Source: CAZJUR01 sp964549525 (GTDB lineage: Bacteria > Patescibacteriota > Saccharimonadia > Saccharimonadales > Saccharimonadaceae). Taken from it: a DNA stretch of 64,000 bases. This document shows, piece by piece, positions 1 through 8,134 of the stretch. Position 1 is the stretch's first letter. Each line of letters starts with the position of its first letter. The stretch lies in the NCBI GenBank assembly GCA_964549525.1, contig CAZJUR010000003.1:9750-73749 (forward strand), read 5' to 3'. The translations under genes were made by a program, and so were the position numbers. The notes beneath the pieces are model-generated. The model worked only from the letters and a program-made list of their open reading frames with translations. It was not told where the DNA came from and made no database searches.

Positions 1-1261
1 TGTTATCTATCGTTCTGAAACTGATAAAACCATGATTGAATTTGGTGATCGCCTATATAGCCGATACGCAGCCGAAGATATCGGCGCGCATGTAAAAGCC
101 GGTGAACTCATTACGAGAGATATCGCCGATGCTATTAACGAAGACGAATCAGTTGAGTCAGCTAAAATTTATAGCGTTCTCACTGCGAAAAACCTACGCG
201 GTATTCCGCAAAAGAGCTACGGTCTCGATATGGCGACGGGGACACTTATTGATGTTGCACAACCTGTGGGAGTAATCGCTGCGCAGTCAGTTGGTGAGCC
301 TGGTACCCAGTTAACACTTCGAACCTTCCATGCATCAGGTGTAGCTGGTGAAGATATCACACAAGGTTTGCCACGTGTTGACGAGCTTTTCGAAGCCCGA
401 ACGCCGAAAGGTGAGGCTGCACTATCGCACATCGATGGCATCGTAAAAGTGTGGGAAGACGGCAACAAATATGTGGTACAAGTCACCCCTAAAAAAGGCC
501 GAGTTGAGAAGCTAAAGCTTGAAAAACGCAAAGCCCACGTCAAGACAGATACCGAAGTGCTGGCTGGCGATGTATTGGCCGCCTTAAAAGACGGCGAAGA
601 ACCGCTCACCGCACCATTTGATGGCGTGGTAGAAGTCACTAAAGATCAGATTATTATTAGTAGTAATCGACAAACTCCAGCTCGATATGAAATTTCTGGT
701 TTGAAACAACTCCTCGTTCAAGATGGTGATGAAGTCGAAGCGGGCGATCGCTTAACCAATGGATCGGTCAACCTACATGAACTGATGCGCTATAAGGGCG
801 TCGAAGAGACTCAGCGCTACATTATTAATGAAGTGCTTCGTATCTATGCTTCACAAGGTCAGAATATTGCTGATAAACATCTCGAGATCATCGTTCGTCA
901 GATGTTTAGCCGTGTTCAAATCGAAGATCCTGGTGACAGCTTGTTTGTGACAGGTGATATCGCCAGTAAGGCCGTCGTAGTAGAATCGAATGAACAGCTT
1001 GTGGCTGAAGGTAAAGAGCCGGCGCAGTTTACGCAACTACTACTCGGTATCACGAAAGTTTCTATCTGGAGCGATAGCTTCCTATCGGCTGCTTCCTTCC
1101 AAGACACTACACGAGTGCTCATCAATGCGGCCACGAGCGGACGAGTAGACAATCTCTATGGCTTGAAGGAAAATGTCATCATCGGCCGAAAGATACCAGT
1201 CGGAACTGGCGCACGAGTAGAGCCTGACATTTCTGATACTGATGTTGACGTAGCTGCATAA
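1..1261 (+). CDS. rpoC: DNA-directed RNA polymerase subunit beta', C-terminal part
   Basis: The reading frame is open from base 2, so this is the 3' end of a gene that begins outside the window; the ATG at 32 is internal. RpoC forms the catalytic clamp of RNA polymerase. The fragment holds the strongly conserved AQSVGEPGTQLTLRTFHASG segment (bridge helix/trigger loop region) near residue 85, then the C-terminal clamp and jaw elements ending ISDTDVDVAA. No oddity is visible. It is followed after about 70 nt by an independently promoted protease gene, so it is probably the last gene of the rpoB-rpoC unit. Confidence 0.97.
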   Translation, partial: VIYRSETDKTMIEFGDRLYSRYAAEDIGAHVKAGELITRDIADAINEDESVESAKIYSVLTAKNLRGIPQKSYGLDMATGTLIDVAQPVGVIAAQSVGEPGTQLTLRTFHASGVAGEDITQGLPRVDELFEARTPKGEAALSHIDGIVKVWEDGNKYVVQVTPKKGRVEKLKLEKRKAHVKTDTEVLAGDVLAALKDGEEPLTAPFDGVVEVTKDQIIISSNRQTPARYEISGLKQLLVQDGDEVEAGDRLTNGSVNLHELMRYKGVEETQRYIINEVLRIYASQGQNIADKHLEIIVRQMFSRVQIEDPGDSLFVTGDIASKAVVVESNEQLVAEGKEPAQFTQLLLGITKVSIWSDSFLSAASFQDTTRVLINAATSGRVDNLYGLKENVIIGRKIPVGTGARVEPDISDTDVDVAA

Positions 1262-1333
1262 ATACCTAAAGCTACTACGATTTTCATGCGCAGTGCGCGA
1301 CACTGTTGTAATAGCGTATGGTACAATGAAGAC

Positions 1334-2479
1334 ATGTCAGAGCAAACTCCTCAACAAGAATCGTTTATAAAAAAACAACTAAAATTAGCTGTCAGTACTC
1401 TTACTATTACTACTGTCGGTACCTTGTCGATTGCATTTTGGTTAAACTTAGCGCTTTTTAGCTTGTTTATTATATGCGCGTTTATCCTGGCATCGATTAT
1501 TGGTGTGGCAGATCAAACCGCACAATCCGATCGAGTATATACGACTGTATATGGCAACTCCACAAGCAATCATAAAGTGTTGTCTATTCCGCTCTTTGGT
1601 CCGATCGAAGGCTCCAAGCAGACACAGAATCCTGTCTCAATTTTTGGAGTCGATAATACGGTCTATGGGTATGAAATTAAGCAGGAGATTAAAGAAGCGG
1701 CCGATTCACAAGCATACAGCGGCCTGGTCCTTGAGGTCAATTCGCCCGGTGGCACTATTTATGGCTCAAAAGCAATTGCTGATGGAGTACAATATTTCAA
1801 AGAAAAAACGAAAAAACCGGTGTATGTGAGCGTACAAGGACTGGCAGCCTCAGGATCATATTGGGTTAGTGCTAGTGCAGATAAAATATTTGCTGATAGC
1901 GGCACCGGTATTGGTAGTATTGGCGTCATTTACGGTCCATTTACCTATTTTGATAAAGTTGTTGCCATAGATGGGGGTGTTCTCGGTGGCGGAGTTGCGA
2001 CCCAAAATGGAATTGAGCAAGAGTACATTACAGCTGGTGAAGGCAAAGACGCAGGGAACCCATTTCGTCGATTAACAGATACAGAACGAGCGATTATGCA
2101 ACAAGGTGTTAATAATTCATACGAACAATTCATAAGCTACGTTAGCAAACGGAGAGGTATTCCCCTCGAGACACTACAATCTTCCATTGGAGCACATTTG
2201 TATGGCGAAAATCAGGCTTTACAAAATAAGCTCATTGATGGGATAGCCAGTCGTGAAGAAGTGTACAAGGCCTTAGCAAGTAGTGAAGGAATTCAGAATA
2301 ATTTCTATGTAGAATCATCTCACGCTCCGGAAGAAGATTTTTGGCGCTCACTCGGTGTTAACTATTTCAATAAACAGAAACAGTCTGCTAAGAACGTTAA
2401 GCCGCTTATTTGTACTGGTTCTGTGACTCAACCACTTGCATTGCATGGTGATACCGCACAATTTTGTGATAAAGAATAA
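1334..2479 (+). CDS. sppA: Signal peptide peptidase SppA-type serine protease (S49)
   Basis: 381 aa. One N-terminal hydrophobic segment (about residues 25-60) anchors it in the membrane with the protease outside. The S49 core is clear: NSPGGTIYGSKAI, then GLAASGSYWVSASADKI with the nucleophile serine, then GTGIGSIGVIYGP; a lysine in YVSKRRGIP sits where short SppA proteins carry the general base. It should degrade leftover signal peptides or misfolded membrane proteins. I chose ATG 1334 over the in-frame ATG 1286 because a TACAAT -10 box ends 6 nt upstream (1322-1327), which would place the transcript start at the codon. The longer form adds a cysteine-containing stretch unlike a signal sequence. 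Confidence 0.9.
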   Translation: MSEQTPQQESFIKKQLKLAVSTLTITTVGTLSIAFWLNLALFSLFIICAFILASIIGVADQTAQSDRVYTTVYGNSTSNHKVLSIPLFGPIEGSKQTQNPVSIFGVDNTVYGYEIKQEIKEAADSQAYSGLVLEVNSPGGTIYGSKAIADGVQYFKEKTKKPVYVSVQGLAASGSYWVSASADKIFADSGTGIGSIGVIYGPFTYFDKVVAIDGGVLGGGVATQNGIEQEYITAGEGKDAGNPFRRLTDTERAIMQQGVNNSYEQFISYVSKRRGIPLETLQSSIGAHLYGENQALQNKLIDGIASREEVYKALASSEGIQNNFYVESSHAPEEDFWRSLGVNYFNKQKQSAKNVKPLICTGSVTQPLALHGDTAQFCDKE

Positions 2480-2487
2480 TCACACCG

Positions 2488-2516
2488 TTGCATAATCTGA
2501 TATATTTTGCTATAAT
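2488..2516 (+). promoter_or_regulatory. Sigma70-type promoter for rpsL-rpsG
   Basis: TTGCAT (2488-2493), 17-nt spacer, TATAAT (2511-2516). It precedes a leader of about 95 nt before rpsL, which has its own Shine-Dalgarno site. It gives the ribosomal-protein pair a start separate from rpoC and sppA. Confidence 0.8.
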
Positions 2517-2618
2517 ACCAGGTGAGTTTCCTGTACTTTGTGATGAAGTGCAACGCACGCGATAAGGTTGCTGCTTATCGGTGTATTTACTAAAGATAAG
2601 AGGAGAAAATTCTTTTTC

Positions 2619-3032
2619 ATGCCAACTATTAACCAGCTTGTTCGAAAGCCGCGTAAAACAGCAGCTAAAAAATCAAAGAGCCCGGCACTCGGACGTATCC
2701 AAAATGCGTTAAAAAGTCGTTATTATGATCAAAAAGCACCCTTAAAGAGAGGTGTGTGCGTTAAAGTGACTACTAAAACGCCAAAAAAACCAAACTCAGC
2801 TTTGCGGAAAGTGGCGCGCGTTCGCCTCAGTAATGGCTATGAAGTATGGGCATATATTGGTGGTGAAGGTCATAATTTGCAGGAGCACGCTGTAGTGTTG
2901 ATTCGTGGCGGCCGTGTCCCAGACCTTCCCGGCGTCCGATATCATGTTGTGCGAGGTACGCTGGATCTTCAAGGTGTGGCAGACCGCAAGCAACGTCGGA
3001 GCAAATACGGCGCCAAAAAGGAGAGTAAGTAA
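2619..3032 (+). CDS. rpsL: 30S ribosomal protein uS12
   Basis: 137 aa, normal length for the family. It starts MPTINQLVRK and contains the decoding-centre block TPKKPNSALRKVARVRLSNG and the GHNLQEHAVVLIRGGRVPDL segment, both diagnostic. uS12 sits at the A site of the small subunit and controls decoding accuracy. ATG 2619 is chosen because a strong AGAGGAGAAAA site lies 10-20 nt upstream; the upstream ATG at 2568 would add a non-family extension. It forms an operon with rpsG after a 119-nt structured gap. Confidence 0.97.
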   Translation: MPTINQLVRKPRKTAAKKSKSPALGRIQNALKSRYYDQKAPLKRGVCVKVTTKTPKKPNSALRKVARVRLSNGYEVWAYIGGEGHNLQEHAVVLIRGGRVPDLPGVRYHVVRGTLDLQGVADRKQRRSKYGAKKESK

Positions 3033-3069
3033 ATGATGCGCTTAAAGAGGGAAAAGAGCAGACAGAGCG

Positions 3070-3123
3070 CGCGAATTCATTTCGCGACCTTGCTCGATGA
3101 GAAAAACCGTAGGTTTGTCTCAT
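3070..3123 (+). promoter_or_regulatory. rpsL-rpsG intercistronic hairpins
   Basis: Two stem-loops lie in the 119-nt gap before rpsG. The first is a perfect 6-bp stem, CGCGAA (3070-3075) with TTCGCG (3081-3086). The second is a 12-bp stem with one mismatch, 3097-3108 with 3112-3123, closed by a GTA loop, ending 11 nt before the AAGGAGG site (3135-3141). In E. coli the S12-S7 intercistronic RNA is the target of S7 autoregulation; a similar role here is inference from position only. Confidence 0.5.
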
Positions 3124-3151
3124 TAGCGAATCCGAAGGAGGAGCGATAGAA

Positions 3152-3628
3152 ATGCCGCGTAAAAAAACTAAATCACTGCAACGTCGACTAAATCCTGATC
3201 GTAAATATCAAAGTGTTCTTGTTCAACGACTCATTAACAAGAGTCTCTTAAACGGCAAGAAATTATTAGCTGAACGACAAGTATATAGCGCGCTAGAGAT
3301 TGCTGCCAAAAAACTAAAAAGCGAAGAACCTCTCGCTGTTTTTGAGCAAGCTCTAAAAAATATTTCACCAAACTATGAAGTAAAATCTCGTCGCGTAGGT
3401 GGCGCAAATTATCAAATACCTTTTCCTGTACAAGGCCACCGTCAATTACATTATGCGTTTAGTTGGCTAGTACAAAGTGCCCGCGATCGAAACGGTATGC
3501 CGTATGATCAATGTTTAGCTGCGGAAATTGTTGATGCCTACAACCAAGCCGGTGCTGCATTTAAGAAAAAAGAAGACACTCACAAAATGGCTGAAGCCAA
3601 CCGTGCGTTTGCTCACTTTGCTCGATAA
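3152..3628 (+). CDS. rpsG: 30S ribosomal protein uS7
   Basis: 158 aa, normal length. It contains family blocks such as LVQRLINKSLLNGKK, ALKNISPNYEVKSRRVGGAN and the end MAEANRAFAHFAR. uS7 nucleates assembly of the 30S head and contacts the E site. A textbook AAGGAGGAG site precedes the ATG by about 10 nt. It is not followed by fusA as in a classical str operon: two reverse-strand genes intervene. Confidence 0.97.
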   Translation: MPRKKTKSLQRRLNPDRKYQSVLVQRLINKSLLNGKKLLAERQVYSALEIAAKKLKSEEPLAVFEQALKNISPNYEVKSRRVGGANYQIPFPVQGHRQLHYAFSWLVQSARDRNGMPYDQCLAAEIVDAYNQAGAAFKKKEDTHKMAEANRAFAHFAR

Positions 3629-3635
3629 TATTATT

Positions 3636-4082
3636 TTATACGTCTAAGGTTAACTGTTTCGTAGGAATCTTAGTTGGATTTATAGCGGCAGGATCACACG
3701 GCTCGGTATGATCGATTGTCGTCTTTGTATTGAGTCGAGCTAGCATACCTTTTCGTGTTTCTTGACCATGCTCAGTTGTGTGGTTCGGCCCCGCAACAGG
3801 ATGCGAAAGCTCCCATGCTGGGAGATTATCGGCGAGTTTACAGGCTGTACGTAGTGCGCATGACCCACAGGACTGACGGAGGTATCTATCCGCTTCATGG
3901 CGTGCTTTGCTCGCATTATCATCTAGACCATTAATATTGTAATGCCGCTTTGGGCCAGGTGAATTAAGAGTAGCAGAGTTAAGCAACGCATATGCACATC
4001 CTTCTTTTGAACGAGCTTGACCAAGAGCCTTGCTTGCTCGTTGGAGATTGGTATGACGATATGTAATTTTATATTGTTCCAT
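3636..4082 (-). CDS. Small cysteine-rich protein with a WhiB-like C-x2-C-x5-C motif
   Basis: 148 aa, no family recognised with certainty. Cysteines sit at residues 29, 72, 75, 81 and 129. The central segment SCGSCALRTACKLADNL has the C-x2-C-x5-C spacing of the WhiB iron-sulfur proteins of Actinobacteria, and the preceding helix ASKARHEADRYLRQ resembles the one before that motif in WhiB. The first cysteine is 43 residues upstream rather than about 30, and the GVWGG turn of WhiB is absent. A metal- or Fe-S-binding regulator is a reasonable guess; zinc binding is the alternative. A TATAAT box (4094-4099) ends 11 nt before the start and overlaps the stop of the upstream gene. Confidence 0.6.
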   Translation of the reverse strand: MEQYKITYRHTNLQRASKALGQARSKEGCAYALLNSATLNSPGPKRHYNINGLDDNASKARHEADRYLRQSCGSCALRTACKLADNLPAWELSHPVAGPNHTTEHGQETRKGMLARLNTKTTIDHTEPCDPAAINPTKIPTKQLTLDV

Positions 4083-4094
4083 AGTCTGACTATA

Positions 4095-4376
4095 TTATAT
4101 CGCACCTAGATCAGGTCCCCATGGATCAGCGTTGCGCCTGATCCTTTCATCTATCTCATCATGAAGTTTTTGTGTCCGCTTAGATACTGGCTTTTTCTTG
4201 GATCGATATGTTTTTTTGTGCACCGTTTTCCTTACAGCAGCAGAACCAAGTTCCACTTCTCTTTTGGGAGGATGAAATCCTAAATCCTCAGCTACCTCTC
4301 TCGATATTCCATCAGTCTGACCACCGATCTGATGATCGCGGATATTATCTAACCAAACTTGTTCTGGTGTTACCAT
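4095..4376 (-). CDS. Small basic hypothetical protein
   Basis: 93 aa, not recognised. It begins MVTPEQVWLDNIRDHQ, has a lysine/arginine-rich middle (KKTYRSKKKPVSKRTQK) and ends in a charged helix with DPWGPDLGAI. The basic centre suggests nucleic-acid or ribosome contact, but no domain is visible. I start at 4376, not 4412, because a TATAAT box (4384-4389) ends 7 nt upstream, giving a leaderless transcript. It and the WhiB-like gene form a reverse-strand pair inserted between rpsG and fusA. Confidence 0.6.
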   Translation of the reverse strand: MVTPEQVWLDNIRDHQIGGQTDGISREVAEDLGFHPPKREVELGSAAVRKTVHKKTYRSKKKPVSKRTQKLHDEIDERIRRNADPWGPDLGAI

Positions 4377-4467
4377 AGTATGTATTATATCACAGATAAG
4401 TAAAAAAAGCAATATATACCATATTTTGGTCTATTCTGCTATAATAAACTACAACGCATTGTTTTCT

Positions 4468-4509
4468 ATGGCAAAAATTGGCAAGAAAATAACAGAGAAT
4501 AATAAGTAA
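4468..4509 (+). other. Possible 13-codon upstream ORF in the fusA leader
   Basis: After a TATAAT box at 4440-4445, the fusA leader contains ATG at 4468 followed by 12 sense codons (MAKIGKKITENNK) and TAA at 4507-4509, ending 18 nt before the fusA start. It has no obvious Shine-Dalgarno site. It could be a leader peptide or chance. Confidence 0.25.
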
Positions 4510-4526
4510 TATGTACAAGGAGCCGT

Positions 4527-6608
4527 ATGGCACAAAAAAATGTATCATTAGATAAGTTTCGTAATATTGGCATCATAGCCCATATTGACGCCGGAAAAAC
4601 AACCACGACCGAAGGTATTCTCTACCGAACTGGTTTAAGTCATAAAATTGGTGCTGTTCATGAAGGCGAAACCACCACTGACTGGATGGAGCAAGAGCGT
4701 GAACGAGGTATTACTATCACTAGTGCGGCCGTTACCTGCTTTTGGAAAGACCATAAGATCAATATTATTGACACGCCAGGTCACATTGATTTTACGGCCG
4801 AAGTAGAGCGCTCGCTGCGTGTTCTCGATGGTGCAGTTGTCGTCTTTGATGGCAAGATGGGCGTGGAAGCACAGACCGAAACTGTCTGGCGCCAAGCCAA
4901 TAAATATCGCGTCCCTCGTATCTGTTTCATCAATAAGATCAATCAAACAGGCGGAGATTTCTATAAATCTCTTAATAGTATTCACGCACGTCTCTCTAAA
5001 CGAGCACTTCCTGTTCATCTACCAATTGGGTTTGAAAAAGACATCAATGGCGTAATTGATCTTGTGGATATGAAGGCTTATACCTATAACGATTTTACTG
5101 ATCATGAGTTGATAGTTGGCGATATTCCAGCTGATATGCAAGATAAGGCTGCACACGCCCGAAGTCTACTAGTGGAAGCTGCCGTTGAAGCTGACGATGA
5201 TCTTTTGATGAAGTTTCTCGACGAAGGCGAAGAAGCGATTTCAACAGATGAACTCAAAGCTGCGCTTCGAAAGAGCGTTTTAGGCGGAGAATTTTACCTT
5301 GTGACCGGCGGTGATGGACGGGGAGTGATTGTTGAGAAAGTCCTGGATCTTGTCACCGAATATCTTCCAAGTCCGCTCGACGCAGGTTCAATTTGGGGAA
5401 CCCACCCGAAAACCGGCGATGAGGTTGAGCGTAAACCAGACGACAAAGAACCGCTCGCTGCATTAGCTTTTAAAATTGCCAACGATCCATTTGTCGGTAA
5501 GCTCATTTTCATCCGCGTGTATAGCGGGAAAGTGTCGGCCGGTAGTTATGTGATGAATACTACGACCGGTGATAAAGAGCGTGTCGGTCGACTCGTCCGT
5601 ATGCATGCAGATAAACGAGAGGATATCACAGAAATTGGCGCAGGTGATATTGCCGCTGTAGTAGGATTGAAAAATACTACAACTGGTACAACTCTGTCTG
5701 ATCTCACTAAAACAATTACGCTAGAAAGCATTGATTTTCCGGAGCCGCCGGTCGCTATTGCGATTGAGCCAAAAACTAAAGCTGACCAAGAGAAAATGAG
5801 TCTCGCTTTACAGCGCCTCGCTGAAGAAGATCCTACTTTCCGAGTTCATACTGACGATGAAACTGGCCAAACTATTATCAGTGGTATGGGGGAGTTGCAC
5901 CTGGATATTATTGTTGATCGTATGAAGCGCGAATTCAAAGTAGAGGCAAATATTGGCCAACCTCAAGTCGCTTTTCGTGAAACTATTAAGGGCACGGCTA
6001 GTGTACAAGGTAAGCACGCTAAACAATCTGGTGGTCGTGGTCAATATGGTGATGTCTGGATCAAATACGAGCCCAATGATGCTGGTAAAGGTTTTGAGTT
6101 TATTGACGAGATTAAAGGTGGTGTAGTGCCACAAGAATATCGTAAGCCTGTCGAACAAGGTGTGCTTGAGACACTCAATGGTGGTGTCATCGCTGGCTAT
6201 CCAGTAGTAGACGTGAAAGCTACGCTGTATGACGGTAGTTATCACGACGTAGACTCCAGTGAACTTGCGTTTAAATTGGCAGGAAGTTTGGCTACGCGCG
6301 AAGGTATTAAGCAAGCAAATCCTATCTTGCTCGAACCGGTCATGAAAGTAGAAGTCACTACCCCTGAAGAATTCATGGGTGATGTAATTGGTGATCTCAA
6401 CTCTCGTCGCGGACGGATTGAATCAATGGAAGACGGTATGGGTGCAAAACTCGTAACCGCTTTTGTGCCGCTTGCGAGTATGTTTGGTTACACAACAGAT
6501 CTTCGATCAATGAGTCAAGGCCGAGCAGCTTCGAGTATGGAGCTTGCGCAGTATGAAGAAGTGCCGCCAAATGTAGCACAAGAAATCATCGAAAAACGCG
6601 CCAAGTAA
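4527..6608 (+). CDS. fusA: Elongation factor G
   Basis: 693 aa, full length. EF-G is the GTPase that moves tRNAs and mRNA through the ribosome. G-domain motifs are intact: AHIDAGKTTTTE (P-loop, residues 18-29), RGITITSAA (switch I), DTPGHIDF (G3) and INKINQ (G4, with the usual NKxD aspartate replaced). Domains II-V follow, with GGVVPQEYRKPVEQG and the C-terminal RSMSQGRAASSMELAQYE. AAGGAG lies 7 nt before the ATG. A TATAAT box at 4440-4445 gives it its own promoter. No tuf gene follows. Confidence 0.97.
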   Translation: MAQKNVSLDKFRNIGIIAHIDAGKTTTTEGILYRTGLSHKIGAVHEGETTTDWMEQERERGITITSAAVTCFWKDHKINIIDTPGHIDFTAEVERSLRVLDGAVVVFDGKMGVEAQTETVWRQANKYRVPRICFINKINQTGGDFYKSLNSIHARLSKRALPVHLPIGFEKDINGVIDLVDMKAYTYNDFTDHELIVGDIPADMQDKAAHARSLLVEAAVEADDDLLMKFLDEGEEAISTDELKAALRKSVLGGEFYLVTGGDGRGVIVEKVLDLVTEYLPSPLDAGSIWGTHPKTGDEVERKPDDKEPLAALAFKIANDPFVGKLIFIRVYSGKVSAGSYVMNTTTGDKERVGRLVRMHADKREDITEIGAGDIAAVVGLKNTTTGTTLSDLTKTITLESIDFPEPPVAIAIEPKTKADQEKMSLALQRLAEEDPTFRVHTDDETGQTIISGMGELHLDIIVDRMKREFKVEANIGQPQVAFRETIKGTASVQGKHAKQSGGRGQYGDVWIKYEPNDAGKGFEFIDEIKGGVVPQEYRKPVEQGVLETLNGGVIAGYPVVDVKATLYDGSYHDVDSSELAFKLAGSLATREGIKQANPILLEPVMKVEVTTPEEFMGDVIGDLNSRRGRIESMEDGMGAKLVTAFVPLASMFGYTTDLRSMSQGRAASSMELAQYEEVPPNVAQEIIEKRAK

Positions 6609-6657
6609 TATTTCATAGTGCTATAATAAATAGGTAAGTGTATAAGGAGAAATTTGC

Positions 6658-7224
6658 ATGGAAATACTATTAATCGTCTTAGGGGTAGTTGCAGCTGTGG
6701 TTATTCTTGGGATAATCGTTATGTACAATGGGTTAGTTGCTTTGCGCAATCGCGTCGAAGAAGCTTGGAGTGACATAACAGTTCAGTTAAAACGACGACT
6801 AGATCTTATTCCAAATTTGGTAGAAACCGTCAAAGGCTATGCGAGCCATGAAAAAGAAGTTTTTCAGAAAGTGACTGAAGCACGTGCCAATGCGCTGAAT
6901 GCACAAGGAGTAGTCGAAACCGCCAAAGCCGAAAATCAATTCGAAGCTGCGCTTAAAAGTCTCTTTGCTGTTGCTGAAAATTACCCGCAACTCCGTGCCA
7001 CAGAAAATTTCCAAAAACTACAGGATGAACTCGTTGACACCGAAGATAAGATCCAAGCATCACGACGATTTTACAACGGTGGCGTACGTGATTTAAACAC
7101 TAAAATCGAACAGTTTCCGAGCAATATTATTGCTGGTATGTTTGGGTTTAAAAAGCGTGAATTCTTTGAACTTGAAGAGGCTGAAATGGCAAAAGCCGAA
7201 AAGCCTGTCGACGTAAAATTTTAA
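6658..7224 (+). CDS. lemA: LemA family protein
   Basis: 188 aa, typical LemA size. One N-terminal membrane helix (residues 2-24) is followed by a helical domain with the family signature YNGLVALRNRVEEAWSDI, LKRRLDLIPNLVETVKGY and the C-terminal SRRFYNGGVRDLNTKIEQFP. LemA function is unsettled; it is often found beside the membrane protease HtpX, as here, and may act with it in membrane quality control. TATAAT at 6622-6627 and AAGGAG just before the ATG start the unit lemA-htpX-membrane protein-ligA. Confidence 0.93.
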   Translation: MEILLIVLGVVAAVVILGIIVMYNGLVALRNRVEEAWSDITVQLKRRLDLIPNLVETVKGYASHEKEVFQKVTEARANALNAQGVVETAKAENQFEAALKSLFAVAENYPQLRATENFQKLQDELVDTEDKIQASRRFYNGGVRDLNTKIEQFPSNIIAGMFGFKKREFFELEEAEMAKAEKPVDVKF

Positions 7225-7254
7225 TTAACACGTTAACCGCAAAGAGGTAGCTAC

Positions 7255-8133
7255 ATGTACAATGCTATTGCTGCAAATAAAAGAAATACAGTATTTATTA
7301 TGTTGGTATTTATCGTGCTTATTGCTGTGCTCGGTTATTTTGCAAGTCTTTACTATAACCAGCCCTTGATTACACCGTATGTAATAGCTGGTGCAGCTAT
7401 CTATGCTTTGATTCAGTATTTTATGGCAGCAAAATTAGCCGTAGCTATGACGGGTGCAAAGGAGATTCAAAAAAACGATAACCCGCGACTTTATAGAATG
7501 GTCGAAAATCTGAGTATCACTATGGGAATGCCGATGCCAAAGGTATATATAATACAAGACTCAGCACCAAATGCTTTTGCAACCGGTCGCGATCCGCAGC
7601 ATGCCATAGTTGCCGCTACAACAGGAATTCTAGAACTGATGGACGATCAAGAATTACAAGGAGTTATGGCGCATGAAATGGGTCATGTCAAAAACTATGA
7701 TATTCGGGTCTCGATGATTGCCTTTGGACTTGTCAGTGCAATAGGGATTATCAGTGACATCATCTTGCGCATGATGTTTTTTAGTAGCAGTGACGATCGC
7801 CGTAATATACCGCCACAGTTTTATATTATTGGGATACTTGCTGCAATCTTAGCGCCAATCGTCGCAAGTATGATTCAATTAGCAATTAGCCGACAGCGAG
7901 AATATTTAGCCGATTCTACGGGCGCACTTGTCACTAGATATCCTGAAGGTTTGGCGCGAGCGCTTGAAAAACTTCAGAGTCATCAGCGACCAATGAAGCG
8001 GCAAAATGGTTCAACTGCTCATTTATTCTTTTCAAACCCCATGAAGCCCGGTTTCTTTTCAAATTTATTTAGTACCCATCCGCCACTCGAAGAACGCATT
8101 TCACGATTGCGCGGCCTTGAAGGGAAAATGTAG
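7255..8133 (+). CDS. htpX: HtpX-type membrane zinc metalloprotease (M48)
   Basis: 292 aa, usual length. Two N-terminal membrane helices, then the zinc site HEMGH (near residue 140) followed by more membrane segments, and the third-ligand region RQREYLADSTGA. It ends STHPPLEERISRLRGLEGKM, typical of HtpX. It degrades damaged membrane proteins. AAGAGG precedes the ATG, and the next gene starts 2 nt after its stop, so the two are co-transcribed. Confidence 0.95.
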   Translation: MYNAIAANKRNTVFIMLVFIVLIAVLGYFASLYYNQPLITPYVIAGAAIYALIQYFMAAKLAVAMTGAKEIQKNDNPRLYRMVENLSITMGMPMPKVYIIQDSAPNAFATGRDPQHAIVAATTGILELMDDQELQGVMAHEMGHVKNYDIRVSMIAFGLVSAIGIISDIILRMMFFSSSDDRRNIPPQFYIIGILAAILAPIVASMIQLAISRQREYLADSTGALVTRYPEGLARALEKLQSHQRPMKRQNGSTAHLFFSNPMKPGFFSNLFSTHPPLEERISRLRGLEGKM

Positions 8134-8134
8134 T

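Noticed and set aside
1286..1333. Upstream in-frame start for the SppA-like protein
   Set aside because: The extra 16 residues overlap the -10 box and look unlike a signal sequence; 1334 fits the leaderless pattern.
5808..6314. 168-codon reverse-strand frame inside fusA
   Set aside because: It is the antisense of a highly conserved gene, has no promoter or ribosome-binding site and no recognisable domain.
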